This document shows positions 16,794 through 25,672 of a DNA stretch of 64,000 nt, piece by piece. The notes under the pieces are model-generated. The model had not been told where the DNA came from. It made no database searches and saw only the letters and a program-made list of their open reading frames with translations. The translations under genes and the position numbers were made by a program. Positions within the stretch are counted from its first letter, which is position 1. Every line of letters begins with the position of its first letter. The stretch comes from CAIYTF01 sp963664845 (lineage in GTDB: Bacteria > Bacteroidota > Ignavibacteria > Ignavibacteriales > Ignavibacteriaceae): the NCBI GenBank assembly GCA_963664845.1, contig OY761615.1, positions 186,001 to 250,000 of the forward strand. Direction: 5' to 3'.

Positions 16794-16821
16794 GGACTGG
16801 TTTATTTCCCCTGCTAATGAG

Positions 16822-16854
16822 AAAGGCCCGGTGCTCTGCGCACCGGGCCTTTTT
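16822..16854. terminator. Bidirectional terminator between proC and tricorn protease
   Basis: A perfect 13-bp stem, AAAGGCCCGGTGC (16822-16834) with GCACCGGGCCTTT (16840-16852), has a TTTTT run on the plus strand and an A run at the other side. It lies between the convergent stops of proC and the tricorn gene and can serve both. Confidence 0.93.
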
Positions 16855-16881
16855 GCAGACCGTTAAAAATTCCGGGTTCCA

Positions 16882-19800
16882 TTATTTGATCGGATATGCG
16901 GGTCGTTCCGGAAACGTAAACGGATGTTCTTTAACCTGATTCAATAAAACATCTACTGCCTTCTCAAGCTGGGGATCTTTGCCGGCCATCACTGAACCGG
17001 GGTCATTGTCAATAACCACATCAGGATCAGCACCATGATTCTCGATGAGCCATTTCCCTGCTTCGCCAAAGAACGCGTTATTCGATTGTTCAACGGTCCC
17101 GTTATCCAGGGTCTTCTGACCATTCAGAATCCCAACCAGACCGCCCCATGAAGGAACGCCAACAATCTTGCCAAGCTTATTGGCCCGGAAATCTTCCATG
17201 AAAGCTTCACCATCGGAACCATTGTACTCATTGGATATGGCAACATATTGCCCATTGGAAGCGCTTCCGGGATACCGGAACGGTTCCATATCTTTCAATA
17301 CATTCTTCGCGGTCATTTTACGTTCAAGTTTGTCAATCATGAAATACTCCGTCCAGCCACCTGAATTACGACGGGCATCTATCACAATACCGTCTTTATA
17401 GCGGTACGCTCTCCAGAATTTATCAAACTCTCCAATGCCTTCACCGCCCATTGCCGTTATGTGCATATAGCCAAGCTTGCCGCCTGAAAGTTTTGTAACT
17501 TTTTCGATATTATCGGCTATCCATCTGTTATATCGCAGCTTCGAGCTGTTTTTAATTGGTTCTATCTCATAGGTCTTCGCGTCTTTCAGCGAAGGTTTAT
17601 TGTTGACGGTAACCGTAATTTTCCTGCCCGGCGTCATCTGAAGGTATCTGTTGTAATCATCGGTTATTTTGATTTCAGTGCCGTTGATTGCAACCAGGTA
17701 GTCTCCTTCTTGTAATGAAATGTCCGGGCGCACAAGTGGTGAACCGGGACTCCGGTCATATTCGGTCGGCCCATAGATCTTGTCAAATCGGAAGTACCCT
17801 GCTTTTTTGTCTTTTATAAGGTCGGCTCCAAGCCAGCCGGTATATGGCGATAGAGTTTGCGGAACGGAGGTACCAAAATCGCCGCCGCTGATATAAGTAT
17901 GCGACACACAAAGTTCACCAACCATTTGCTGCATTACCCAGTTAAGATCCTCGCGTGAAGGGAGTTCAGGAATATACGCACGGTATCTGTCACCAATTGC
18001 CTTCCAATCCCGTCCATGCATGTTGCTGTCATAGAAGAAATCACGATACCATCTCCACGTGTCGTTAAATATCTGGCTCCATTCCTCGCGGTAATTAACC
18101 GAATAGGTCAGGTTGCCAAGGTTGAGCTTTGCTCCTGCTGATTTTGACTTATACGCCTGATCAAACCCGGTGACACAGATATCATTATCCTTTTGGATAA
18201 GCAGTTGCTCCTGATTTGCCGAGGTCTGAAAGTCTTTCACCTTGTCGTTTAGAACAACATCTTTTTTGCCGTTCATATCAAATATATGAAGGTTCCATTT
18301 CGTTGTGCCTTTGGGTTTAAATATCTCTTCATACTCATCTTCTGTGAATTTATCTATTGAACACCATGCAACCTTATTCATTCCTGCCTTCAGATAGAAG
18401 TAGTTACCGGCATCAACCGGAAGCGGATATGCACGTTGCTGAATCCCGTCAACATCAATGTGGAATTCTTCCGATTTCTTTTCTTCAACCGCTGCAACCT
18501 TCTCCATGAAGGGTGGTTTTTCATTGCCATGCAACATCACGCACATTATCTGCTGGGGATTGGAATAAATGTGATTGTCTTCATAAAAATCCATCTGAAT
18601 GTCGAAGTTACTGCTTGATACATAGTAGAGGTACTTGCCATTCGCATCAAAGGTTGGATAGAGATTATCAAAGAAGTCAGTGGTAACAGCGTACTTTTTA
18701 TTTTGCTCAAGACTGTAAACAAAAATCTGGCTGTTGCGATTATATTGCACCAAACTGTAAGCTACCCATTTACTGTCCGGCGACCATGAATAATCACTCA
18801 CTTCCCAGTAGAACTCATCATTTTTCATCTGATGTGATTCATCAATCTTGGTCAGCTTCTTTGTGGCAACATCAATAACGAATAAAGAGAAATCCTTATT
18901 GCCGAATAAGATTTTCTTCCCGTCCGGTGACCACATCAGGTGATAGTTCGTTTTATTCAGGTTGGTGGTCAACGCCGTCCATTCACCTCCCCCGATGTTT
19001 TGCGTATAGAGTTGGTATTCACCGGTTTTATCAGAGAAAAATGCAACCGTTTTTCCATCAGGCGAAATGGCAGGGAACCTTTCGCGGGAGCCTGGTGTAT
19101 TGGAAAGATTAACAGAGCCTGCATCATCTACCGAAACCGTGAGTATATCACCACGGGCTTCCAATGCAACCATACTGCCATCGTTGGCAACATTCACCGA
19201 CTGGATATAATCTTTTGGGTTGATGACCTTTGTCCGCAATGCCCAACTGTCCGTTGGAATGAGAACTTCAATTTTTTTGAGCTGCTTTGTTGCCACATCC
19301 AGCGTGTTCAAATAACCATCATGCATGAAAACAATAGTATTGCCGTCAGTTTCGGGACGAATAACATCAACATCGGTGAAATTGGTAATTTGCGTGATCG
19401 TCTTTGTACTCAGATCTTCAGCATAAATGTTTGCAATGCCGTTATTCCGGTCAGACACAAAATACATCGAGTTGCCAATCCACATGGGGTAGGCGTTTTT
19501 GCCCACATAGTCTGAGATTGCTGAAAACTTATTTTGTTCAAAATCGTACATCCAGATATCGGTATGCTCTCCGCCTTTGTAGCGTTTCCAATTGTACTCC
19601 TCATTTCCCTTCCGGACATAGAGCATTTTCTTGCCATCCTGTGAGAAGCTGCACATCGTTCCTCGGTCGATTGGAAAGCGCTCCGGTGCCGAACCGTTTT
19701 TATCAACGAAATACAGATTCGGTGTGCGGGTAATATAGGTTTCAAAAAAGGATCGTATTACAATCCGTTCACCGTCCTTTGTCCATCCCATGGACTGAGC

Positions 19801-20124
19801 CCCTCCCGGATTATAGGTTACTCGTACCGGTGATCCACCCTCCGCCGGCATGACATAAACGATTTGAAAACCGTCGTAGTCTCCTGTGAAAGCAAGAAAT
19901 TTGCCGTCCGGGGAGAATCTCGCGGAAAATTCGTTTCCAGGCGCGGAAGTCAGCCGGGTGGCCGTTCCGCCGCTACTGTTAACCATCCACAGATCATTCT
20001 CATAGGTGAATACAATTTTATCTTTGTGTATCGTTGGATATCTCATAAATCTCCCCTGATCGAGTGACCAGAGAAAATTGGAACAGGTTATGGAAAGCAG
20101 TAATAACAGAGACAGTTTTTTCAT
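16882..20124 (-). CDS. Secreted tricorn protease homologue
   Basis: A 1080-residue tricorn-type peptidase with an N-terminal signal peptide (LSLLLLLSITCSNFLWS), so it works in the periplasm rather than the cytosol as in archaea. The first 600 or so residues form beta-propeller blades with WD40-like/TolB-like units (for example FSARFSPDGKFLAFTGDYDG, RFPAISPDGKTVAFFSDK). Then come the C1 helical region with CVSHTYISGGD (catalytic His candidate), a PDZ domain (SLQEGDYLVAINGTEI) and the S41 peptidase domain (GIVIDARRNSGGWTEYFMID). The nucleophile is Ser970 with Asp971 in NGSDGEAFMEDF. It probably degrades oligopeptides. It is transcribed alone, ending at the 16822 terminator. Confidence 0.94.
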   Translation of the reverse strand: MKKLSLLLLLSITCSNFLWSLDQGRFMRYPTIHKDKIVFTYENDLWMVNSSGGTATRLTSAPGNEFSARFSPDGKFLAFTGDYDGFQIVYVMPAEGGSPVRVTYNPGGAQSMGWTKDGERIVIRSFFETYITRTPNLYFVDKNGSAPERFPIDRGTMCSFSQDGKKMLYVRKGNEEYNWKRYKGGEHTDIWMYDFEQNKFSAISDYVGKNAYPMWIGNSMYFVSDRNNGIANIYAEDLSTKTITQITNFTDVDVIRPETDGNTIVFMHDGYLNTLDVATKQLKKIEVLIPTDSWALRTKVINPKDYIQSVNVANDGSMVALEARGDILTVSVDDAGSVNLSNTPGSRERFPAISPDGKTVAFFSDKTGEYQLYTQNIGGGEWTALTTNLNKTNYHLMWSPDGKKILFGNKDFSLFVIDVATKKLTKIDESHQMKNDEFYWEVSDYSWSPDSKWVAYSLVQYNRNSQIFVYSLEQNKKYAVTTDFFDNLYPTFDANGKYLYYVSSSNFDIQMDFYEDNHIYSNPQQIMCVMLHGNEKPPFMEKVAAVEEKKSEEFHIDVDGIQQRAYPLPVDAGNYFYLKAGMNKVAWCSIDKFTEDEYEEIFKPKGTTKWNLHIFDMNGKKDVVLNDKVKDFQTSANQEQLLIQKDNDICVTGFDQAYKSKSAGAKLNLGNLTYSVNYREEWSQIFNDTWRWYRDFFYDSNMHGRDWKAIGDRYRAYIPELPSREDLNWVMQQMVGELCVSHTYISGGDFGTSVPQTLSPYTGWLGADLIKDKKAGYFRFDKIYGPTEYDRSPGSPLVRPDISLQEGDYLVAINGTEIKITDDYNRYLQMTPGRKITVTVNNKPSLKDAKTYEIEPIKNSSKLRYNRWIADNIEKVTKLSGGKLGYMHITAMGGEGIGEFDKFWRAYRYKDGIVIDARRNSGGWTEYFMIDKLERKMTAKNVLKDMEPFRYPGSASNGQYVAISNEYNGSDGEAFMEDFRANKLGKIVGVPSWGGLVGILNGQKTLDNGTVEQSNNAFFGEAGKWLIENHGADPDVVIDNDPGSVMAGKDPQLEKAVDVLLNQVKEHPFTFPERPAYPIK

Positions 20125-20307
20125 GAGCAGCTCCTGAATCCTAAAAAATTATTGACGAAAGTTACTCAGTATGGTTGATATAGAAGCACCGTTTATCCCA
20201 AATTTCGACCGTTCACCGGTTAGTATTTGCCGTTAACGGTAAAAATTGTTTTTATCATAATTTGGTATTATGGTAATTACACAAAAGCCATCAGGGAGTT
20301 ACAACCA

Positions 20308-20326
20308 TTCGGATGCTAAATCCGAA
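20308..20326. other. Short hairpin in the gap between hrpB and tricorn
   Basis: The 351-base gap 20125-20475 holds no supportable gene. It contains a perfect 7-bp hairpin TTCGGAT (20308-20314), loop GCTAA, ATCCGAA (20320-20326), about 150 bases past the hrpB stop, and the palindrome CCGTTAACGG near 20230. Neither has a T run, so a terminator role for hrpB is uncertain. The tricorn promoter should lie in the low-coordinate half. Confidence 0.35.
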
Positions 20327-20475
20327 GCTCCGGCAGAACAAGATGCGTATTCCTGATTGATTTCGGTGTGAAATTGAACAGATTTTATATCGTACCTACG
20401 ATAATGCCATATGGCACATATATAGGAGCGAAATGTGTACGGGGTATATGGGATCAAAAATGGAGAACGAAATTC

Positions 20476-22983
20476 TCACCGCTTCTGAAAACGCTTCGTC
20501 TTGTTCGTCGGTGCTGCACTCAGCGGGTCATCCGGCCAGACATGCCGGGGATATTTTCTGCGCATTTGACCAAGAACTTCCGGATACGTATTCACCCAGA
20601 AACTACGGAGGTCTTGGGTTATGGCAAGCGGCCTGTGCGCCGGTGAAAGCATATGAATGAGCAACGGCACACGCCCACCGCCAACAGAGGGGGTATCTAT
20701 CTGCCCGAACAATTCCTGCAAACGCACTGCCAGCAACGGCTTCTCTCCCTGATTATAATGAATCTGAATTCTTGAACCGCCGGGGACAGTGATTGTATCG
20801 GGTGCCAGTCTGTCCAACATATGCAACTGCTCATAGCTGAACATCGCCTGAAGCACCTCTGCCATATGCAATGCATCAATATCTTTCTTCTTCCTGATCC
20901 CCGCCAAAAACGGTGCAAGCCATTGCTCCAGAGTGGCAAGCAAAGCCTCCGGTGTTAACACCGGCCAACCGGCAGCAGCTTCATCACCCTGATTGAGCAC
21001 ATAGAGACGGCACCATTCGCTTCGTTCAATAAACCGTGTTCCTTCAGTTCCAAAATTCAAAAAACTGAGGCCATTCGCACGTATGTGCCTAAAGAGACAC
21101 TCTTGTGCCTGTGTATCGGTGGGATTAAAATCTTTTTCCCTCAGAGAAAGCACACCAAATTTTGTTCGTTGTTTTCCTCTCACTGCATTGTCAATCCAGT
21201 TTACCACTTCCTCATTCACCAGCAATTCTCTGAACAAGCTGAGTATTTCCTCTTTGTCAATGACTGCAGCGCCGAATGCCTTCCCCACAGCCGAAGCCCC
21301 GTCAACATCGGTTATCACCAAATACTCTTCCGTCATGAGCCGGCTATCCTCAGGAATGGTAACAACCATCCCCTGTGCAAGCTGATATTTGTTTCCTGTC
21401 TGCCGTTTTGCAACTCTCTCAGGATAAGCAATGGCAAGCAGAAACCCGGTATTGATATCTTTCACGCTGCGGTGCGGAATGCCTGCCAGTTTCTCCAACT
21501 TGTGAGCGTATTCGAACACATGTGAAGCACCGCGATTGTTTGCACTTGACGAGTCCAGGTAAGTTTCAAATTGTTCCTGCAGATCGAAGGTGTTTTTGTT
21601 TGTTCCGTGACTGTTCTCCTCCAGCATTGCTGCAAGCAGACAGGCTTCATTCGCCAGATTATGCTCAATTGCCCGCAGAAGCATTGCAGAATACCGTGGA
21701 TGCAGCGGGAGCCGGTTCATCTTTTTCCCAAAATCGTTCAAGCGTCCGCTTTTATCTGTTGCACCCAGCGTATGCAGAGTCGCAATAGCATAGGAAAGCA
21801 TTTCAGGTGGCGGCGGATCGGGGAATGCCAAACCTTCAGCGTGGGGTGTCCCCCATTGTGCAAGTTCCAGAGCAAGTGATGTAAGGTCCGAGGTGATTAT
21901 TTCAGGCTGGGTGTGTTCCGGGTGCTGCATATCGTCCTGGCGCGTCCATAAGCGGTAGCAAACGCCTTCCTCGAGGCGGCCTGCACGTCCTCGGCGTTGA
22001 TCCGCTGTGGCACGCGAGACCGGAACGGTGATGAGTCCCGCCATTCCTCTCCTCACTGAAAAATTCGATACACGGGATACGCCGGAATCAATGACGACCC
22101 GCACGCCATCAATTGTCAGACTGGTTTCGGCTATACTGGTAGCAAGAATTATCTTCCTCTTGCCTGTTTCTGCGGGCCGAAGTGCCGCATCCTGTTCCGC
22201 CCTGGTGGCGCTGCCATGCAGTTCGTGCAGGGTGCAATCATCAGTATGGATGGCATCTTCGAGCAAATGGCGGGTTCGTTTGATCTCGGCCTTACCCGGC
22301 AAAAACACAAGGATGTCCCCGGTATCCTTTCGCAAGGCTCTCATAACGGCTTCTGCGGTCCTAACTTCAAGCCGTTTATCGGAGGGATGCGTAAGGTAGT
22401 GCGTGCTGACGGGAAACATCTTTCCGCCTGATTCAATTACAGGGACACTTCCGAAAAACTGAAGCAATTTCTCCTTATCAGGCGTTGCTGACATAATCAA
22501 TATCTTCAGGTCTGGCCGGATGTTCTTTTGCACATCCAGAGCAAGCGCAAGTCCGGTGTCCGCGTGGATGCTTCGTTCGTGGTATTCATCGAAAATGACA
22601 AGGCCCGTACCCGGCAGTTCGGCATCGCCTTGCAACATTCGCGTCAGCACACCCTCGGTCACCACTTCAATGAGCGTTTCAGGACCCACAACCGATTCCA
22701 TGCGGATACGGTAGCCGATCGTCTGCCCGCAACGTTCGCCCCGGCATTCCGCCATAAATTCCGCTGACCTGCGTGCTGCAATGCGTCGCGGTTCCAGCAT
22801 GATAATTTTCTTCTGCACAAGCCAGGCGGCATTCAGCAGTGCAGGTGGAACAATAGTGGTTTTCCCCGCGCCGGGAGGTGCAATAAGTATACAGCGGTTG
22901 TTAAGACTCAGGGCCTTCAGCAATTCTGGAAGGATTTCCTCAACAGGGAAAGTGCCTTGGGGATGTTTGTTAATAGATTTCAC
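20476..22983 (-). CDS. hrpB: ATP-dependent helicase HrpB (DEAH family)
   Basis: An 835-residue DEAH-box helicase of the HrpB type. N-terminal helicase motifs are APPGAGKTT (Walker A), PRRIAARRSAEFMAE, TEGVLTRMLQ, DEYHERS (the DEAH box variant) and MSATPD; the C-terminal RecA half has ATSIAETSLTIDGVRVVIDSG and RATADQRRGRAGRLEEGVCYRLW. The HrpB-specific C-terminal region follows, ending near LRSFWVNTYPEVLGQMRRKYPRHVWPDDP, the usual end of the family, plus a short basic tail. Length is normal (about 800-850). The DEYH box is the normal form for HrpB. Confidence 0.96.
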   Translation of the reverse strand: MKSINKHPQGTFPVEEILPELLKALSLNNRCILIAPPGAGKTTIVPPALLNAAWLVQKKIIMLEPRRIAARRSAEFMAECRGERCGQTIGYRIRMESVVGPETLIEVVTEGVLTRMLQGDAELPGTGLVIFDEYHERSIHADTGLALALDVQKNIRPDLKILIMSATPDKEKLLQFFGSVPVIESGGKMFPVSTHYLTHPSDKRLEVRTAEAVMRALRKDTGDILVFLPGKAEIKRTRHLLEDAIHTDDCTLHELHGSATRAEQDAALRPAETGKRKIILATSIAETSLTIDGVRVVIDSGVSRVSNFSVRRGMAGLITVPVSRATADQRRGRAGRLEEGVCYRLWTRQDDMQHPEHTQPEIITSDLTSLALELAQWGTPHAEGLAFPDPPPPEMLSYAIATLHTLGATDKSGRLNDFGKKMNRLPLHPRYSAMLLRAIEHNLANEACLLAAMLEENSHGTNKNTFDLQEQFETYLDSSSANNRGASHVFEYAHKLEKLAGIPHRSVKDINTGFLLAIAYPERVAKRQTGNKYQLAQGMVVTIPEDSRLMTEEYLVITDVDGASAVGKAFGAAVIDKEEILSLFRELLVNEEVVNWIDNAVRGKQRTKFGVLSLREKDFNPTDTQAQECLFRHIRANGLSFLNFGTEGTRFIERSEWCRLYVLNQGDEAAAGWPVLTPEALLATLEQWLAPFLAGIRKKKDIDALHMAEVLQAMFSYEQLHMLDRLAPDTITVPGGSRIQIHYNQGEKPLLAVRLQELFGQIDTPSVGGGRVPLLIHMLSPAHRPLAITQDLRSFWVNTYPEVLGQMRRKYPRHVWPDDPLSAAPTNKTKRFQKR

Positions 22984-23088
22984 GTTATGGAATACGAATA
23001 CACAATAAATGACAAATTTTTTGATTCTATCGGTGCGTCACTCCGTTGGATTTCGGAGATCGAAACTTACGGATTTTTACTCTAACAT

Positions 23089-23110
23089 TCACTTCGGCTG
23101 CGCTCAGTGA
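23089..23110. repeat. Short palindromic element in the hrpB upstream gap
   Basis: The 552-base gap 22984-23535 contains no gene that I trust; a rightward frame at 23132-23395 lacks protein-like composition. The element TCACTTCGGCTGCGCTCAGT has 5-bp arms TCACT (23089-23093) and AGTGA (23106-23110) and is followed by CCGGGTTGTCGGG. Elements of this look (CTTCG-CTGCGCTCAG) occur as dispersed repeats in many Bacteroidota and other genomes. Only one copy was noticed here. Confidence 0.35.
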
Positions 23111-23535
23111 CCGGGTTGTCGGGTTATCAATATGGGAATTTTTTCTGTGATGGAAGATACTTTGGTCTATGGTCGGCTATCAGGCCAGAATAAATTTCTT
23201 CTTGTTCAACTGTTTAAGGTCGAGAAAATAGTCGAACGAAGTAACGGTCAATATCCCTATAAGCAGAGACATGAGCAGGAAACCCGTCAAAAGCATCAAT
23301 GGAAGAGCTGCGTCACAATCAAATCTATTGTTCAAAAACCGTTTTTTTGTGAATCCTACTATACGCTATATTTACTGAAAAATATTAGAAGTTGAACAAA
23401 CCATATTGTTGAAATTCTAGTGACAAATGTGCTATGTGGCAAATTTCATTAATATAGCGGTCTATCACATTAACTTTCCTATTAAAAAAAATCTTAACAT
23501 TCATCTTGAAACAAGTGTTTTACCAACAACAAGCA

Positions 23536-24183
23536 CTATTTATGAGGGTTGTACTTAGGCAGGATCATCTTATTATGATAAGGATTGGCAAAAAAACAGG
23601 TGTCTTTAACAACTGTATCTATTAATGACAAAGTCAATTTTTTTTCTGTATCTGAAACTTCTAATATATCTACAATACGCTTATAACTATAACGTTCATA
23701 TATGCAGCATATAAAACCAAACTCAGGTGTATAGTATGCTAAAGGAGAATGTGATGAAACATCTGTTTGAAATGCAGAGACAACATAAGCTCTATTACCA
23801 ACATTATATAATTTATTTACTATAAATCTGGTATTATTTACCAGATAAGGCGAATAGAAAACCGGTTGCTCAGCTAAAATATTCAAATGAATCGACTTAT
23901 CATTAATCGAATAAAGTATAGCATTATCTTTAAGTGAATGCACACGAACAAATTCTTTATGATGTTCAAAGCAAAGTTCAGTCTTTCTTCCCAAAGACAA
24001 TAATGTAGCACCGAAACAACTATCATTTTGTGGTCTTAACACTAATGAATCACAATACATCAATGAATCATTCTCAAAGTTAAAATAACCATAAATAATT
24101 ACTTTTTCAGATGCTTTTTTAGTACAGCTTGCAAACGCAAACGTTAGTATACAGCTAATTGATAGAAAAAGTGTAAAACGCAT
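23536..24183 (-). CDS. Predicted lipoprotein of unknown function
   Basis: A 215-residue protein with a lipoprotein signal peptide; the lipobox is AFASC with Cys19 (MRFTLFLSISCILTFAFASCTKK). The mature part is AT-rich in codon use, with many Asn, Tyr, Ile and Lys residues, unlike the genes on either side. I recognise no domain. Segments such as NFENDSLMYCDSLVLRPQNDSCFG and FYSPYLVNNTRFIVNKLYNVGNR look like beta strands. Its ATG lies one base after the stop of the broken frame at 24185-24671, so the two were probably one operon. It belongs to an AT-rich accessory patch. Confidence 0.7.
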   Translation of the reverse strand: MRFTLFLSISCILTFAFASCTKKASEKVIIYGYFNFENDSLMYCDSLVLRPQNDSCFGATLLSLGRKTELCFEHHKEFVRVHSLKDNAILYSINDKSIHLNILAEQPVFYSPYLVNNTRFIVNKLYNVGNRAYVVSAFQTDVSSHSPLAYYTPEFGFICCIYERYSYKRIVDILEVSDTEKKLTLSLIDTVVKDTCFFANPYHNKMILPKYNPHK

Positions 24184-24184
24184 C

Positions 24185-24671
24185 TCATACTTCTCCTTTT
24201 GTTTTGTACCGGTGAAGAATTTTATTCATTTGTGTCATGAGTGGCCGCCCGTTTTTAAGATAATAATTATTTTTTTGATTATATAATGCATTATAATGTT
24301 GCGGGTTCCAAACAGGCGCGTTTGATGTATTAGGAAGATTTGAATAATTGAATACACCATCTAAGCAACTTTATAAAAAATCAACTCCCCATTAACACAA
24401 GCAATCATTACCATATATTTGTAATTGAACATCACTCTGATTAAATCATTTTTTTCAATTTCTTTCAATTCTTTTTTGAGTACATAAGTATTATTATTCC
24501 GGATCAAATACTTATCTAGCACATATGCTTCACCGTTTTTAGCGTCTCTTGAAATTCTAGCCAGTTTCAAAGAATCGAATGCTACATTCCTTACAAACCT
24601 AACTGGCACTGGTTTCTTATTAATGACAATGTTCCACTTTTCGCAATATCCCGATTAGCAAGGCAGAGCAT
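24185..24671 (-). pseudogene. Unknown gene broken by two apparent single-base deletions
   Basis: Three protein-like segments in different minus-strand frames join if one base is added at two A runs. Segment 1 (MLCLANRDIAK, from the ATG at 24671; the frame is open further upstream into the toxin gene) joins segment 2 (KWNIVINKKPVPVRFVRN...) at the A4 run 24641-24638. Segment 2 runs to a TAG at 24361-24363 and contains YVLDKYLIRNNNTYVLKKELKEIEK. It joins segment 3 (SCLDGVFNYSNLPNTSNAP...HRYKTKGEV) at the A3 run 24372-24370. The last stop ends one base before the lipoprotein ATG, which supports a once-intact upstream gene. The family is unknown and the true start is unclear. Sequencing error at homopolymers is an alternative. 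Confidence 0.55.
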
Positions 24672-24736
24672 TTTTTCAACGCTTATCACTTCGAAGACAC
24701 TATCGAACCAAAACAACAATACAAATAAACGTCCGT

Positions 24737-25078
24737 TTAGTATATTTCCAAACAGTGTTTCACGTCCCCGTCTTCGTCTTGGAGAAAAGAGATAATTTTT
24801 TGTTGTTCCCGGATAATTACGGATGCAATATTAGTTGTAGAACTGTTCCCTGTTCTTAGCCAAATAATTTTCGGAGGGACTCCCTTTATCAAAGAAAAAT
24901 CATAAAAATCAGAATCAAAGGTGACTATGGAAAACTCATGCTCTTTTGCATACTCCCATATTGCCAAATCAGAAGCTCCATTCAGACCAATTTGTCCGAC
25001 CTATTTAGACTCAGGAAAAATATCGAGGATCTTTTTTATAATCCTGAAAGAGATGTTTTGATCAAAAAGCAGTTTCAT
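24737..25078 (-). pseudogene. DUF5615 PIN-like toxin gene with an internal amber stop
   Basis: From the ATG at 25078 the frame reads MKLLFDQNISFRIIKKILDI then FPESK, meets TAG at codon 26 (25003-25001), and continues in the same frame as VGQIGLNGASDLAIWEYAKE..., with IVTFDSDFYDFSLIKGVPPKIIWLRTGN, to the stop at 24737. Together this is a complete, normal-length (113 codon) DUF5615 PIN-like protein: the N-terminal DxNIS and the central TFDSDF acidic residues are those of the family. The position usually holds Gln or a similar residue (SKQVGQ), so a single CAG-to-TAG change explains the stop. Its ATG overlaps the DUF433 stop by four bases. The toxin is probably inactive unless the codon is suppressed. 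Confidence 0.8.
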
Positions 25079-25302
25079 ACTGCTATTTTAATTCTGTGTT
25101 CCTTGTCTGCCGCATAAGCCAAACATGCGCGAATATCCTCAACTGTCAGCTCCGGAAAATCATTGATTATCTCTTCAACGGACATTCCGGAGGCCAGCCA
25201 ATTAAGAACATCATATACACTAATGCGGGTATCCCTCACACACGGTTTACCAAACCGGGTATCACTTTTAATGGTAATTATATGTTCGTATTTCATATTC
25301 AC
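25075..25302 (-). CDS. DUF433 antitoxin
   Basis: A 75-residue DUF433 protein, the partner of DUF5615 PIN-like toxins in type II toxin-antitoxin pairs. The family core is seen in ITIKSDTRFGKPCVRDTRISVYDVLNWLASGMSVEEIINDFPELTVEDIRACLAYAAD. The helical second half is DNA-binding in character. The stop codon overlaps the toxin ATG (ATGA), the standard layout of these modules. The antitoxin frame is intact while the toxin carries an amber codon. The gene sits at the edge of an AT-rich patch. Confidence 0.9.
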   Translation of the reverse strand: MNMKYEHIITIKSDTRFGKPCVRDTRISVYDVLNWLASGMSVEEIINDFPELTVEDIRACLAYAADKEHRIKIAV

Positions 25303-25481
25303 TTCAAAATTTACAGTTTATATTACTTAAAATAAGCAATAATGTCAACCTAAGCTCTCATACCAAATGCCTGAGGCTCAATTTGTGCAGGCCATTTTAT
25401 CAGCCTAATATCCGGTTACCTCTTAAATCACCTCCCCCGCAACATTTCTGCTTTGCACAGAAAACAAATCGATTCCCTGGC

Positions 25482-25513
25482 AGCGCCGGATCTTTATCCT
25501 TTTATCCGGCGCT
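25482..25513 (-). terminator. Hairpin downstream of the giant T9SS protein gene
   Basis: A perfect 10-bp stem, AGCGCCGGAT (25482-25491) with ATCCGGCGCT (25504-25513), lies 160 bases past the stop of the 25673-31816 gene on the minus strand. There is no T run. A smaller hairpin GCTGC-TTC-GCAGC follows at 25541-25553. The 370-base gap 25303-25672 otherwise shows nothing I can support. Confidence 0.4.
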
Positions 25514-25672
25514 TTGTATGATTGCAACTGGGCAAACCGGCTGCTTCGCAGCACAACTCAAAACACACATGCCATGCTATTTACAATTACGACATTTGCC
25601 GTCCGGTATTTTTCCTGTTTTTCTTACTCAGAAAAATCCAATAGATCATATCAATCCCAAAAATCACAGTCG

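Noticed and set aside
23132..23395. Rightward open frame of 87 codons in the hrpB upstream gap
   Set aside because: No ribosome site, no protein-like pattern, and it overlaps a palindromic repeat region; most likely chance.
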